DNA from: Faecalicatena contorta
GTDB taxonomy: Bacteria; Bacillota; Clostridia; Lachnospirales; Lachnospiraceae
Assembly (NCBI RefSeq): GCF_003149105.1
Contig: NZ_QGDS01000021.1
Coordinates: forward strand, 1 to 50,663
Length of the DNA: 50,663 bases
Reading direction: 5' to 3'
The translations under genes were made by a program, and so were the position numbers. The notes under the pieces were generated by a model. That model saw only the letters and a list, made by a program, of their open reading frames with translations, was not told the origin of the DNA and searched no databases. Below, piece after piece: positions 8,696 to 16,894 of this stretch (positions are counted from its first letter, which is position 1; each line of letters opens with the position of its first letter).

Positions 8696-11006
8696 AGAGA
8701 GCCGCGGGTTGGAGGCTATGCGCAGGCAGGCAGCAAAGGAAAAACAAAAGAGAGACATCCTTTTCATTGCGACAATGATTTTAATGTCAATTTATCTGAT
8801 CTGGCGCATGCTGTTTACAATTCCATTTCAAAGAGGTATTTGGAACGGAATTTTTGGTATACTATTGATTGTTGCCGAAACTATGACTGTATTTACGACC
8901 TTTGAATTGTTTATTCAAAAAATACAAAAAAAAGTTGACCGCCTGGAGCTTCCTGTAATACCAACCGAATTTTATCCAGATGTGGATGTGTTCATTGCCA
9001 CACACAACGAACCGGTTGACCTGCTTTATAAGACCGTGAATGCCTGTACACATATGGATTATCCTGATAAGAGTAAGGTTCATATCTATTTATGCGATGA
9101 TGGCAACCGCCAGGCGGTGGCAGAGCTTGCTGCACAATTTGATATAGGGTATATTCCATTGGCAGAAAACAAGCATGCCAAATCGGGAAATCTGAACAAT
9201 GCGCTTGCACACACGACCTCCCCGCTAATTGCCACATTTGATGCAGACATGATTCCACAGCACACATTTTTGATGAAGACCGTGCCTTACTTTTTGTTGC
9301 CGGAGTTCATCAAGGAAGGGGAAGTATGGAGGCTGCGATGTGAAGAGGATCCGCCATACAAAGAGCGCAAACTGGGCCTGATACAAACCCCGCAGAGCTT
9401 CTATAATCCAGATTTGTTCCAGTTTAATCTTTATGCCGAGCAAAACATTCCCAATGAGCAGGACTTCTTTTCGATGGAAATCAACCGGATACGCAATGCT
9501 TCCAATGCCGTTGCTTACACCGGCAGCAACACCGTGATTTCCCGCCAGGCGATGGAGGAAATCGGAGGCTTCCCTTACCATACCATCACGGAGGATTTTG
9601 AAACCAGTATCCGTCTGCAACAGGCAAACTATCTAACCTATGCGACTAATGAGGTACAGGCAGCAGGTCTCACCACCACAACTATATCCAGCATGCTGAA
9701 GCAACGTGTCCGTTGGGCACGGGGCATCATACAGAGCTTGCAGAACACCGGTGCCATCTTCTCCCGAAAGCTGCCATTCGCCGCAAACATTACCTACCTG
9801 AACAGTTTTCTGTATTGGTGGTCGTTCTTTAACCGGCTGGTCTTTATCCTGTCTCCCATTTTGTTTGCATTGTTTGATTTTCAGATCGTCAATGCTGGAT
9901 TTTGGGACATCCTCTTGTTTTGGCTGCCTTCCTATGCGCTGTATTCAACAGCAATGCGATTTTTGTCGGGCAACATCCGAAATCAACGTTGGAGCCAGGT
10001 AATAGACACCACTCTTATGCCCTACTTAATTCTGCCCACACTTTTGGAAATATTGCATATCCGTGAGACAAAGTTCAAGGTTACCAACAAGAATAAGGAG
10101 AATGACCAAGGCCGTTGGCACAACTTTAAGTTTGCCCTCCCACATATATTACTGCTAGCGCTTTCCATTGCAGCAATGATACGTTTTGTTGGTGGTAAAT
10201 ACGGCTGGGCATTGGTGTACAGCAGCATTATTATATTCTGGCTGGCATACAATACGGTGGCACTTTGCTATGCTATCTTCTTTATGTTGGGACGGCCCGC
10301 ATTTCGTAAAACAGAGCGAATACAGGCCGAAGAAAGTGTCACAGTACAAACTCATGAACGCACCTATGATGCGGTAAGCGCAGACCTGTCCGAAACCGGC
10401 ATGGCCTTTTATTCGGCAAAACCCATTTATGTACCCGAAGACAGCATTGTTTCACTGAGCATCCAGACGCTGCGCTACAAGGCGCAACTGGAAGGAAGCA
10501 TTGTCTATGTCCGCCAGGAGAAACCGCAGAATCAATCACGGTGGCGGTATGCAGTTTCGGTAAAACCGCTATCGGAAGAGGATAAGCGCCAGTATATGCA
10601 GATTATCTATGATCGTATCCACTCTTTGCCAAAGCAGATGAATTTGTGGATTACGGCCTATGACGATGTGGTACGCAATATTCGTAAGCGTATTAAAAAA
10701 CAATTTTCGGATAAACGAAAGCTGCCTCGTATACAGATTGCTTACCCGGTAACACTTCACAATGGACAGCAGTGTATGTTGCATAGCTTCAACTACCGCT
10801 ATTTTTCCGCAACCGGCTTAACCGTGCCAAACGGTTCGCTAAGCTTTACATCACCCAGTGGCATCGAGGTACAGCTCCGCCGGGCAGATATCACCACTGC
10901 CACCAAAGGGGAAGTATTGCTTGAGGTAGAGAACCTTCAAGCCCTCGAAAAAGGCGGGTTGCTTGACAAGTTACTCGAAGAACTACAGGAAGGAGGAGTC
11001 AGATGA
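8685..11006 (+). CDS. Cellulose synthase-like processive glycosyltransferase with C-terminal PilZ domain(s)
   Basis: This 773-residue membrane protein is BcsA-like. It has two N-terminal helices (about 24-77), then the GT2 core with CDDG (137-140), DAD (186-188), TED (302-304) and QRVRW (340-344), all of the residues needed for processive beta-glycan synthesis. Several helices follow from 360 to 535. A PilZ domain begins with RKTER (541-545) and has DLSETG (567-572), the pattern that binds c-di-GMP. A second stretch starting RKLPR (678-682) resembles another PilZ entry motif but lacks a clear second half. Clostridial cellulose-like loci with a cognate GH5 enzyme (ccs in Clostridioides difficile) are the closest known parallel. 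The AGAGGAGG site at 8669 sets the start. Which sugar is polymerised cannot be read from sequence. Confidence 0.92.
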   Translation: MENKESRGLEAMRRQAAKEKQKRDILFIATMILMSIYLIWRMLFTIPFQRGIWNGIFGILLIVAETMTVFTTFELFIQKIQKKVDRLELPVIPTEFYPDVDVFIATHNEPVDLLYKTVNACTHMDYPDKSKVHIYLCDDGNRQAVAELAAQFDIGYIPLAENKHAKSGNLNNALAHTTSPLIATFDADMIPQHTFLMKTVPYFLLPEFIKEGEVWRLRCEEDPPYKERKLGLIQTPQSFYNPDLFQFNLYAEQNIPNEQDFFSMEINRIRNASNAVAYTGSNTVISRQAMEEIGGFPYHTITEDFETSIRLQQANYLTYATNEVQAAGLTTTTISSMLKQRVRWARGIIQSLQNTGAIFSRKLPFAANITYLNSFLYWWSFFNRLVFILSPILFALFDFQIVNAGFWDILLFWLPSYALYSTAMRFLSGNIRNQRWSQVIDTTLMPYLILPTLLEILHIRETKFKVTNKNKENDQGRWHNFKFALPHILLLALSIAAMIRFVGGKYGWALVYSSIIIFWLAYNTVALCYAIFFMLGRPAFRKTERIQAEESVTVQTHERTYDAVSADLSETGMAFYSAKPIYVPEDSIVSLSIQTLRYKAQLEGSIVYVRQEKPQNQSRWRYAVSVKPLSEEDKRQYMQIIYDRIHSLPKQMNLWITAYDDVVRNIRKRIKKQFSDKRKLPRIQIAYPVTLHNGQQCMLHSFNYRYFSATGLTVPNGSLSFTSPSGIEVQLRRADITTATKGEVLLEVENLQALEKGGLLDKLLEELQEGGVR

Positions 11007-12841
11007 TTGGAATTACGTTACCCCTTGTCATCCTATCCTTTCTGGGGTATATGCTGCTCGCACGTAAAGTTCTGATGCTGCGCTGGGAATTTATCCCTGT
11101 CTTTGTGTTTTCGTCGATTTCCTGTGCTGTGTTTTTTTTCGGGCTGGCAGGTGTTCTGCCGGAAGGGTCGATTGTGGTGATGTCGGCAGGAGTGCTGGCC
11201 TTTGTGTGGTTTGCGCTTGCTTTTCGGCAGGAGTACATTCGGCTGCAGATACACATAACGCTGTTTCACTGCTTTTTCATGGCAGGAAGCCTGCTTTTCT
11301 TTGTGGTTTTAATTCGCAGCAGACTGACGCACTATGATAACTTCTCTCATTGGGGCATTGTCGTGAAACAGATGTTGAGCACCCATGCTTTTCCCACGGC
11401 GGAATCTGCACTCGTGGACTTCAAAAACTATCCGCTGGGCACTGCATCTTTTCTCTATTATGTCTGCCGTTTTTCCGGCCACAGTGAGTCCACCATGCTG
11501 ATAGCACAGGCAATGCTAGTGTTTTCCTGCTTCTATGCAATGTTTGGCATCATATCAGAGAAGAAACGGTTTTTGCTATATGCGTTTATGAGTCTGGGGC
11601 TTGCGGCTCTGTCTTTCTTCAACCTCACCATCCGCATTAATAACCTGTTGGTCGATTTTCTGCTGCCCATCTTTACATTGGCTATCTTCGCCGCTGCTTA
11701 TCAGTATCGAAAGGACCCCTTACGTTCCTTGCTCTTTTTTACGCCGGTTGCAGGGTTATTGACTGTGACCAAGAGCACTGGCATTATCTTTGCCGCGTTT
11801 GGGCTCATGTATATGTTCTATATGTTAATCAAACACCGTGAAGCACCCTTCTGGGGAAGGTTTGCATGGCTGTCACCAACTGCGCTGTTGGGGGTGTTCA
11901 CCCCATATCTGCTCTGGTCGCTGCATATGAAAACCGCGTTTTCCGGTGTGGTGAACAAATTTGATACGCAGAAATTACCAATTCAAAAAACAGCGGGGCA
12001 GATGAACGAAATCATCTCTTTGTTTTGGCGCTCCGCCACCGACCTAACCACTCGCCCTGCTATCGGCATCTTAGGTTTTAACCTGCTTGCAATTGGTGCA
12101 TCGATTTTTGCTGCCCGGGTTATGAAGAAAAAGTGGAGGCTGTGGAAAGGATTAATTGCACTCAACGCAGTGCTGATTCTATACTATACGGGTATCTTGG
12201 GACTATATCTGTTTTCTATGCCTTGGGATGAGGCATCATGGCTGGCTGGCTTTGAGCGCTATGCTTCCAGCATTGTAGTTCTGTTTGCGGGTGCGCTGGT
12301 AATGTGTGCCACAGTGGATATTGAAAACACCTTTCATTACAGAATTGGTGAGGTGCCAGATGAGCAGGCCTTCCACAGTCCTGCCAGCAAAAGCCGCTAT
12401 CAAAAAGGTGTTTTGGCCTGTACTGCGCTTGCCATCATCATGCTGCTGTCGGAATATAATGGAATGAAATGGAATATAAATGCCTATGGCGCTTCTCTGC
12501 CGCAGCAGGTGCAGTCTGTGGTGGGGGATCGATGGGTCAAAGACGGAGAAGCAGATACACACCGCTATCTGCTTTATGCATCGGACAAAGATGCACAAGT
12601 AACCAATTATTACATGCAGTATGTGGGGCGGTACTTCCTCTATGCCCCGGCTGTAGATGGCATCTGTTTGTTTTGGGAAGACAACATGGATAATTTGCTC
12701 AGCGGGTATGACTATTTTGTGATGGTGGAAAGTGATGTAAATGCAAGGCATCTGCTCCACAAGCACTATGGTGTAACAGGAGAGGAGGGGTTGTATCGCA
12801 TTGATAAAACAAATGGCAAGATATCGCTGGTTTTGGAGTAG
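11003..12841 (+). CDS. Polytopic membrane protein, GT-C glycosyltransferase-like
   Basis: The 612-residue protein has about 11-13 hydrophobic helices and a soluble C-terminal tail of about 110 residues (from about 500). An acidic motif in the first large outside loop (HYDNFSHW, about 109-116) and the later WDEASW...FERY motif resemble the catalytic loop of GT-C enzymes that use lipid-linked sugars. The start ATG overlaps the synthase stop as ATGA, so the two are translationally coupled. In this operon it could add side groups to the glycan or use the lipid-linked sugar made by the first gene. I do not recognise a named family, and the GT-C assignment is inference. Confidence 0.75.
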   Translation: MIGITLPLVILSFLGYMLLARKVLMLRWEFIPVFVFSSISCAVFFFGLAGVLPEGSIVVMSAGVLAFVWFALAFRQEYIRLQIHITLFHCFFMAGSLLFFVVLIRSRLTHYDNFSHWGIVVKQMLSTHAFPTAESALVDFKNYPLGTASFLYYVCRFSGHSESTMLIAQAMLVFSCFYAMFGIISEKKRFLLYAFMSLGLAALSFFNLTIRINNLLVDFLLPIFTLAIFAAAYQYRKDPLRSLLFFTPVAGLLTVTKSTGIIFAAFGLMYMFYMLIKHREAPFWGRFAWLSPTALLGVFTPYLLWSLHMKTAFSGVVNKFDTQKLPIQKTAGQMNEIISLFWRSATDLTTRPAIGILGFNLLAIGASIFAARVMKKKWRLWKGLIALNAVLILYYTGILGLYLFSMPWDEASWLAGFERYASSIVVLFAGALVMCATVDIENTFHYRIGEVPDEQAFHSPASKSRYQKGVLACTALAIIMLLSEYNGMKWNINAYGASLPQQVQSVVGDRWVKDGEADTHRYLLYASDKDAQVTNYYMQYVGRYFLYAPAVDGICLFWEDNMDNLLSGYDYFVMVESDVNARHLLHKHYGVTGEEGLYRIDKTNGKISLVLE

Positions 12842-13922
12842 TGTGATTCTGCTCGCCTTTCTGCTAATATTCATGTGGTGGCGTTGGCAGACCACAGAAT
12901 CTTTACGTTTTGTACGCAATCTGGGGGTCGGGTTTAATTTGGGCAACACACTGGATGTACATGACCTGCATTTTGATACGAATCAACCCAGTGATTTTGA
13001 AATCTATTGGGGCAACCCAGTTACCACGAAGGAGATGATTGCTGATATCAAGGAAGCCGGCTTTGATGTGCTGCGCATACCCGTAAGCTGGGAGGAGCAT
13101 TTAGACGAGAATGGAGCCGTCCACAAAGAGTGGATGGATCGGGTACAACAACTGGTGGATTATGCAATATCAGAGGATTTGTACGTTATCATCAATGCTC
13201 ACCACGACAGTTGGTATACGCCGGATGACGCTCACCTTGATTCAGCGAGAAAGAGAATGAGTCAACTATGGTCTCAAATTTCCCAACGGTTTGCAGCCTA
13301 TGATGAACGATTATTATTTGAAAGCATGAATGAGCCGCGCTTGATTGGTACTGCCGAGGAATGGACGGTTGGAACGCCGAGAGCACGGGAGATTGTAAAT
13401 GAACTAAATGAGATATTTGTAAGAACAGTCCGTAAAAGCGGCGGTATGAATGAAAAACGGTACTTGCTATTACCTACATACTGTGCACGAATTGAGACCG
13501 CCACATTGGAGGATTTTCGCCTGCCACAGGATAAAAGACTCATTCTTTCGGTGCATTTGTATGTGCCTTTTGACTTTGCCCTGAATCCAACCGGGACACA
13601 ATACTTTTCATCAGATGATACTTTAGCGGTTGACCAGATATTCAAAGATTTGAACAGACTCCTTATTAGTAAGAATATTCCGGCCATCATCACGGAATTT
13701 GGTGCTGTTGACAAAAAAAATGAGCACGAACGTTCTGTTTGGGTACACCATATACTAGGGCAAGCAAGAAAATCCGGTATTTCCTGCATTTGGTGGGATG
13801 CCGGCGGACCGCCGGAGGAAGGTAAGCCCTATCCACTCTACAATCGTGTTGCCCGGCAATGGTTGTTCCCCGATTTACTTAAAACACTGACTGGCCGTGC
13901 AGAGAAAGAGCGTGGTCCTTAA
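12801..13922 (+). CDS. Membrane-anchored glycoside hydrolase family 5 (endoglucanase-like)
   Basis: A single N-terminal helix (about 13-28) anchors a GH5 domain that faces outside. The family markers are visible: GFNLGNT (44-50), RIPVSW (92-97), NAHHD (132-136), the acid/base Glu178 in NEP, and the nucleophile Glu299 in ITEFG. The length of 373 residues fits a single catalytic domain. Cellulose-type synthases usually have such a hydrolase (BcsZ or clostridial CcsZ) to trim or release the chain, and its place as last gene here fits that job. The start is TTG at 12801, 12 nt after AGGAGG; ATG at 12813 is possible but far from the site. The gene overlaps the previous one by 41 bp, and its stop lies in the loop of the terminator. 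Confidence 0.9.
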   Translation: MIKQMARYRWFWSSVILLAFLLIFMWWRWQTTESLRFVRNLGVGFNLGNTLDVHDLHFDTNQPSDFEIYWGNPVTTKEMIADIKEAGFDVLRIPVSWEEHLDENGAVHKEWMDRVQQLVDYAISEDLYVIINAHHDSWYTPDDAHLDSARKRMSQLWSQISQRFAAYDERLLFESMNEPRLIGTAEEWTVGTPRAREIVNELNEIFVRTVRKSGGMNEKRYLLLPTYCARIETATLEDFRLPQDKRLILSVHLYVPFDFALNPTGTQYFSSDDTLAVDQIFKDLNRLLISKNIPAIITEFGAVDKKNEHERSVWVHHILGQARKSGISCIWWDAGGPPEEGKPYPLYNRVARQWLFPDLLKTLTGRAEKERGP

Positions 13923-13944
13923 CACCTTTCGGACTCATGCTCTT
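13906..13944. terminator. Bidirectional terminator between GH5 gene and the coiled-coil gene
   Basis: AAGAGCGTGGTCC (13906-13918) pairs with GGACTCATGCTCTT (13931-13944) with minor mismatches, and TTT follows. The GH5 stop codon (13920-13922) is in the loop. The next gene is convergent, so the hairpin can serve both. Confidence 0.7.
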
Positions 13945-13950
13945 TTATGC

Positions 13951-13970
13951 ATATATTCAGTTAATTATGA
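13951..13970 (+). repeat. Right copy of the 20-bp direct repeat flanking the exopolysaccharide operon
   Basis: ATATATTCAGTTAATTATGA is identical to 7265-7284. The last bases overlap the 3' end of the coiled-coil gene, whose stop codon is at 13965-13967. Confidence 0.85.
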
Positions 13971-14300
13971 GAGCTTAATTTTTAACTTATAAATCTCGTA
14001 ATGTAAATTTGATACATTATCAGACAGTAGATTCACTGTATCATGGTCAACCTTAATGCCATTAACTATAACCCTTAAACCTTCAAGCTTATCTTCCAGC
14101 ATGTGGTAATTATTATTAGACTTTTCCTGTACAATGTCTAACTGCTGCAAGATACTATTCTCCGTGCTCCTTAGACGCTTATTAAACCTCGTTTCCAGCC
14201 CTTCAACGCGGCTGTCAATCTTATTAAACCCAGCTTCCAGACTCCCAAAGTGGCTGTCAAGCATATTCGATATGGCCTGCAATAATTCATGATCTACCAT
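13965..14300 (-). CDS. Small coiled-coil protein of unknown function
   Basis: The 111-residue protein is almost wholly heptad-like (MLDSHFGSLEAGFNKIDSRV...), with no membrane segment or signal peptide. Similar short coiled-coil proteins are frequent hypothetical genes in Clostridia; I know no function. The gene is convergent with the exopolysaccharide operon and has its own promoter at 14441-14469. A decayed piece of a second copy lies on the other side of the operon at 7285-7412, so this gene seems tied to a past duplication or insertion. Confidence 0.7.
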   Translation of the reverse strand: MVDHELLQAISNMLDSHFGSLEAGFNKIDSRVEGLETRFNKRLRSTENSILQQLDIVQEKSNNNYHMLEDKLEGLRVIVNGIKVDHDTVNLLSDNVSNLHYEIYKLKIKLS

Positions 14301-14440
14301 TCTAATTACCTCGCTTTCCTCTGTTCTCTTAATTTTTATTCTTTGTACTGCTATAAAAAGAAATTTGTCATCGGCTCTTGCAAATCACAAGATAAAAGCA
14401 CTTCTAATTATTACGGTGGATATGAGTTTTCTATAGCTTT

Positions 14441-14469
14441 ATTGTGCCCGCTCTCTTTAAAATTGTCAA
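14441..14469 (-). promoter_or_regulatory. Promoter of the coiled-coil gene
   Basis: On the minus strand TTGACA (14464-14469) is followed after 17 nt by CACAAT (14441-14446). The -35 is a perfect sigma-A match. It implies a leader of about 130 nt. Confidence 0.6.
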
Positions 14470-14683
14470 GTCGTGCAAAAACAGACTTTTTTGTTATTTT
14501 TCCTATAAGAATACCTCCTTTTCCATCGAATAAAACGCTTGCTTTTTAATACAGTAATAATTGTTCATCCATGAATAGTGCTCCGATATGGAGATGCTGA
14601 AATGATTTTCACAACTTGAATATGGCAAGAATGCCTGCTGCTTGATATAATCTAGAATAACACAAAGGCTTTGTCTTAACAAG

Positions 14684-14712
14684 TTGGCACATTTTACAAA
14701 ATATGCTATACT
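14684..14712 (+). promoter_or_regulatory. Sigma-A-type promoter of the pilus-like operon
   Basis: TTGGCA (14684-14689), a 17-nt spacer and TATACT (14707-14712) match sigma-A sites at five of six positions each. The start codon of the first gene is about 95 nt downstream. Confidence 0.7.
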
Positions 14713-14807
14713 AACTACAGTTATCAATAATTTTCTGCCTTAATATTATAAATAGGGCAGCCGAAATATCTTTAGATTTTGTCCTAAGAAATAGGGAGGG
14801 TTTACTT

Positions 14808-15494
14808 ATGAGGAAGCTTGATATTTTCAAAACTATACAGCTGATTGTTTACATTATTCTAACCGGTCTCTGCGTTTTCAGAGTCATGACGGATTCTGAA
14901 GTCTATCATTATATTGCAACGAATTCTTCTATACGCATGATATGTGTGCTTTTATGGGTGGTGTTAGGAGTTTCCTTCTTATTTTTGTTTATTGATTTTA
15001 GCTTCTTTTCTTCTTTCAAAAGAGATTACAGAGATTTAGATTTTGCCGTGCATTCGGACCCTCTTTCCGGTATTCCCAACCGTTTTAGCTGCGATGCTTT
15101 GATTGAAAAATACATGGACCAGCCTTTGCCTGAGGATATTGGCTGTATTATGTTTGAGTTATCCAATATTGGGGAAATTAACCGCCTGTATGGTCATATT
15201 GAGGGGAATGCCCTTATCAAAGACTTTTCTAACATCCTTAAAACTGCTTCCATTAATTTATGTTTTATAGGACGCAACGGAGGAAATAAATTTATAGCTC
15301 TATTTGAAGAAGGAAGCGAAAAGAAAATAGAAACTTTCCTTGAACGCATTTATTTTAAAGTAGATTCTCATAATTCAGGCTCTGACACCCGTCCAATTAA
15401 ATATAAATATGGACGTGCCTTTCATGAAGGAACTGAAGTCAGCACAATTACCGATCTGGTTGCACTTGCAAACAAACGGATTTACAATGATTAA
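14808..15494 (+). CDS. Membrane protein with degenerate GGDEF domain
   Basis: Two membrane helices (about 9-27 and 41-65) precede a GGDEF-type domain in this 228-residue protein. The entry motif DPLSGIPNR (84-92) matches the D-x-L-T-G-L-x-N-R of diguanylate cyclases. The signature itself is GGNKF (158-162) in place of GGDEF, and the first metal-binding Asp is replaced in FELSNIGEIN. Both metal ligands seem lost, so c-di-GMP synthesis is unlikely; a binding or scaffold role is more probable. It is the first gene of the operon, behind GGGAGGG and 42 bp before the sigma factor gene. Confidence 0.8.
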   Translation: MRKLDIFKTIQLIVYIILTGLCVFRVMTDSEVYHYIATNSSIRMICVLLWVVLGVSFLFLFIDFSFFSSFKRDYRDLDFAVHSDPLSGIPNRFSCDALIEKYMDQPLPEDIGCIMFELSNIGEINRLYGHIEGNALIKDFSNILKTASINLCFIGRNGGNKFIALFEEGSEKKIETFLERIYFKVDSHNSGSDTRPIKYKYGRAFHEGTEVSTITDLVALANKRIYND

Positions 15495-15536
15495 TTCCAC
15501 GTGCTGCAGTACTGTGCAGGGAAGGTAGGTGGTTAG

Positions 15537-16106
15537 ATGGCAGAGTTAGATTATCAATATATATCAACCCTGGTAATCCATGCGCGAACCGGGGACAGTG
15601 ATTCCTTTGCAGAATTATATGCAGCAACATATCAGAAGGTATACCGCTTCGCATACAATTATTTGAAAGATGAATATCTGGCACAGGATGCCCTGCAGGA
15701 AACATACATACTTGCTCTCAAAAACCTATATACTCTGAAGGATTCTAAGCTTTTTATACCCTGGCTGAATCAGATTAGCTTCAGGGTCTGCTTTAATATG
15801 CATCAAAAGAGAAAACGTTATAACAAAGAATTATCTGATTATGATAACAGCAGAACTCAAGGACATACAAAGCATCACGGAGACGTTGAATACCTGGAAG
15901 ACCAAATTGTTAAAATAGATGAAAAAAATTACATTATGAAAAAAATTCTGGATCTTCCCCCGGCGGAGTCTCAAGCCATAGTTATGAAATATTATGAGAA
16001 TATGAAACTGGAAGAAATTGCCCAGGTAATGGAAGTAAGCGGCAGTACGGTAAAACGTTATCTAAACCGTGGAAGGGCAACATTAGGACAGCTGCTGGAA
16101 CGTTAA
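15537..16106 (+). CDS. ECF-type RNA polymerase sigma factor (sigma-70 family)
   Basis: The 189-residue protein has region 2 (FAELYAATYQKVYRFAYNYL...AQDALQETYI, about 20-70) and region 4 (LPPAESQAIVMKYYENMKLEEIAQVMEVS, about 140-170) with a helix-turn-helix. Region 3 is absent, as in ECF factors. It stands between the degenerate GGDEF gene and a membrane protein gene, inside the pilus-like operon. The likely job is to redirect RNA polymerase to this operon or to related genes; the target promoters are not known. Confidence 0.9.
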   Translation: MAELDYQYISTLVIHARTGDSDSFAELYAATYQKVYRFAYNYLKDEYLAQDALQETYILALKNLYTLKDSKLFIPWLNQISFRVCFNMHQKRKRYNKELSDYDNSRTQGHTKHHGDVEYLEDQIVKIDEKNYIMKKILDLPPAESQAIVMKYYENMKLEEIAQVMEVSGSTVKRYLNRGRATLGQLLER

Positions 16107-16121
16107 GGAGGTGCCTCACCT

Positions 16122-16847
16122 ATGTTAATAGACAAATTTAAGAAAGACAACGGACCTGTGCTGGATGAAAAAACGGCGGGGCAAATGCTGGAGAACATAT
16201 TTGATGCATGTGAGATAGAACCTAATTCTGTTCCGCTTTCTGTGCTTACCTCCTACAGTAACTACCGCAGAGAACGTTTTTTGCTGCAAAGGCTCCTTCT
16301 CGCTATTATCATGCTATGTTTCTGTTTGGTGCCCTTACTGTTTATAACGCCTGATATACAACTGAATCCTCAGGACAGTAGCCCGAAAGGAAAGCCCTCC
16401 TATGAACTTGTTGTGAATTCCCTGATACCTGTCAGCAGAATAACAGCAACTGTTGATGGCAATCATGTTCCGGTATATGAGGTAGGTGATAAAACTTATT
16501 CTGTTGAACCGGTATCAAATGGAACTATGACCGTTACCGTAACACTGAAAAACCGTCAATTTGCCTCGGAATCCCTTAATGTCACCGGAGCTGATACATC
16601 TTCACCCATAGTTTTATCAGACCGGATGGAAGGAGACTTGGTTTACTTATATATCTCAGACCCGGATTCCGGGGTCGACTATGAGGGAATCTCTGCAATA
16701 GACATTGATGGAAAAGAAATACAGCCTGCTTCTTATGATGAGTCAGAGAATTATGTAGTCTTTGAGCATCCTGAAAAGTCATTAAATATTTATATTCCCG
16801 ATAAGGTCGGAAACACTCTTCATTTAATTCTTACAGTCAAGGAGTGA
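16122..16847 (+). CDS. Single-pass membrane protein, probable regulator of the adjacent sigma factor
   Basis: The 241-residue protein has a cytoplasmic part of about 55 residues, one helix (about 56-78) and an outside part of beta-rich, Ig-like character (ITATVDGNHVPVYEVGDKTY). This topology and the position 15 bp after the sigma gene (AAGGAGGTG in between) suggest an anti-sigma partner. The zinc-type H-x3-C-x2-C motif is absent, so the assignment rests on topology and position. It overlaps the region just before the lipoprotein gene. Confidence 0.65.
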   Translation: MLIDKFKKDNGPVLDEKTAGQMLENIFDACEIEPNSVPLSVLTSYSNYRRERFLLQRLLLAIIMLCFCLVPLLFITPDIQLNPQDSSPKGKPSYELVVNSLIPVSRITATVDGNHVPVYEVGDKTYSVEPVSNGTMTVTVTLKNRQFASESLNVTGADTSSPIVLSDRMEGDLVYLYISDPDSGVDYEGISAIDIDGKEIQPASYDESENYVVFEHPEKSLNIYIPDKVGNTLHLILTVKE

Positions 16848-16894
16848 GCTCACCGCACTCAATAATTTTAACTTTTGAAAGGGGGTCTGATGCG

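Larger units (their letters stand above)
14301..14807. other. Intergenic region with two divergent promoters
   Basis: No credible gene is present. The short frames here lack ribosome sites and family resemblance. The region holds a leftward promoter for the coiled-coil gene and a rightward one for the pilus-like operon. Between 14734 and 14760 CTGCC...GGGCAG can form a weak hairpin in the long leader of the operon. Confidence 0.6.

Noticed and set aside
14289..14727. Two short frames (plus 14289-14549, minus 14503-14727)
   Set aside because: Neither has a ribosome site or a recognisable composition; both lie over the promoters of this intergenic region.
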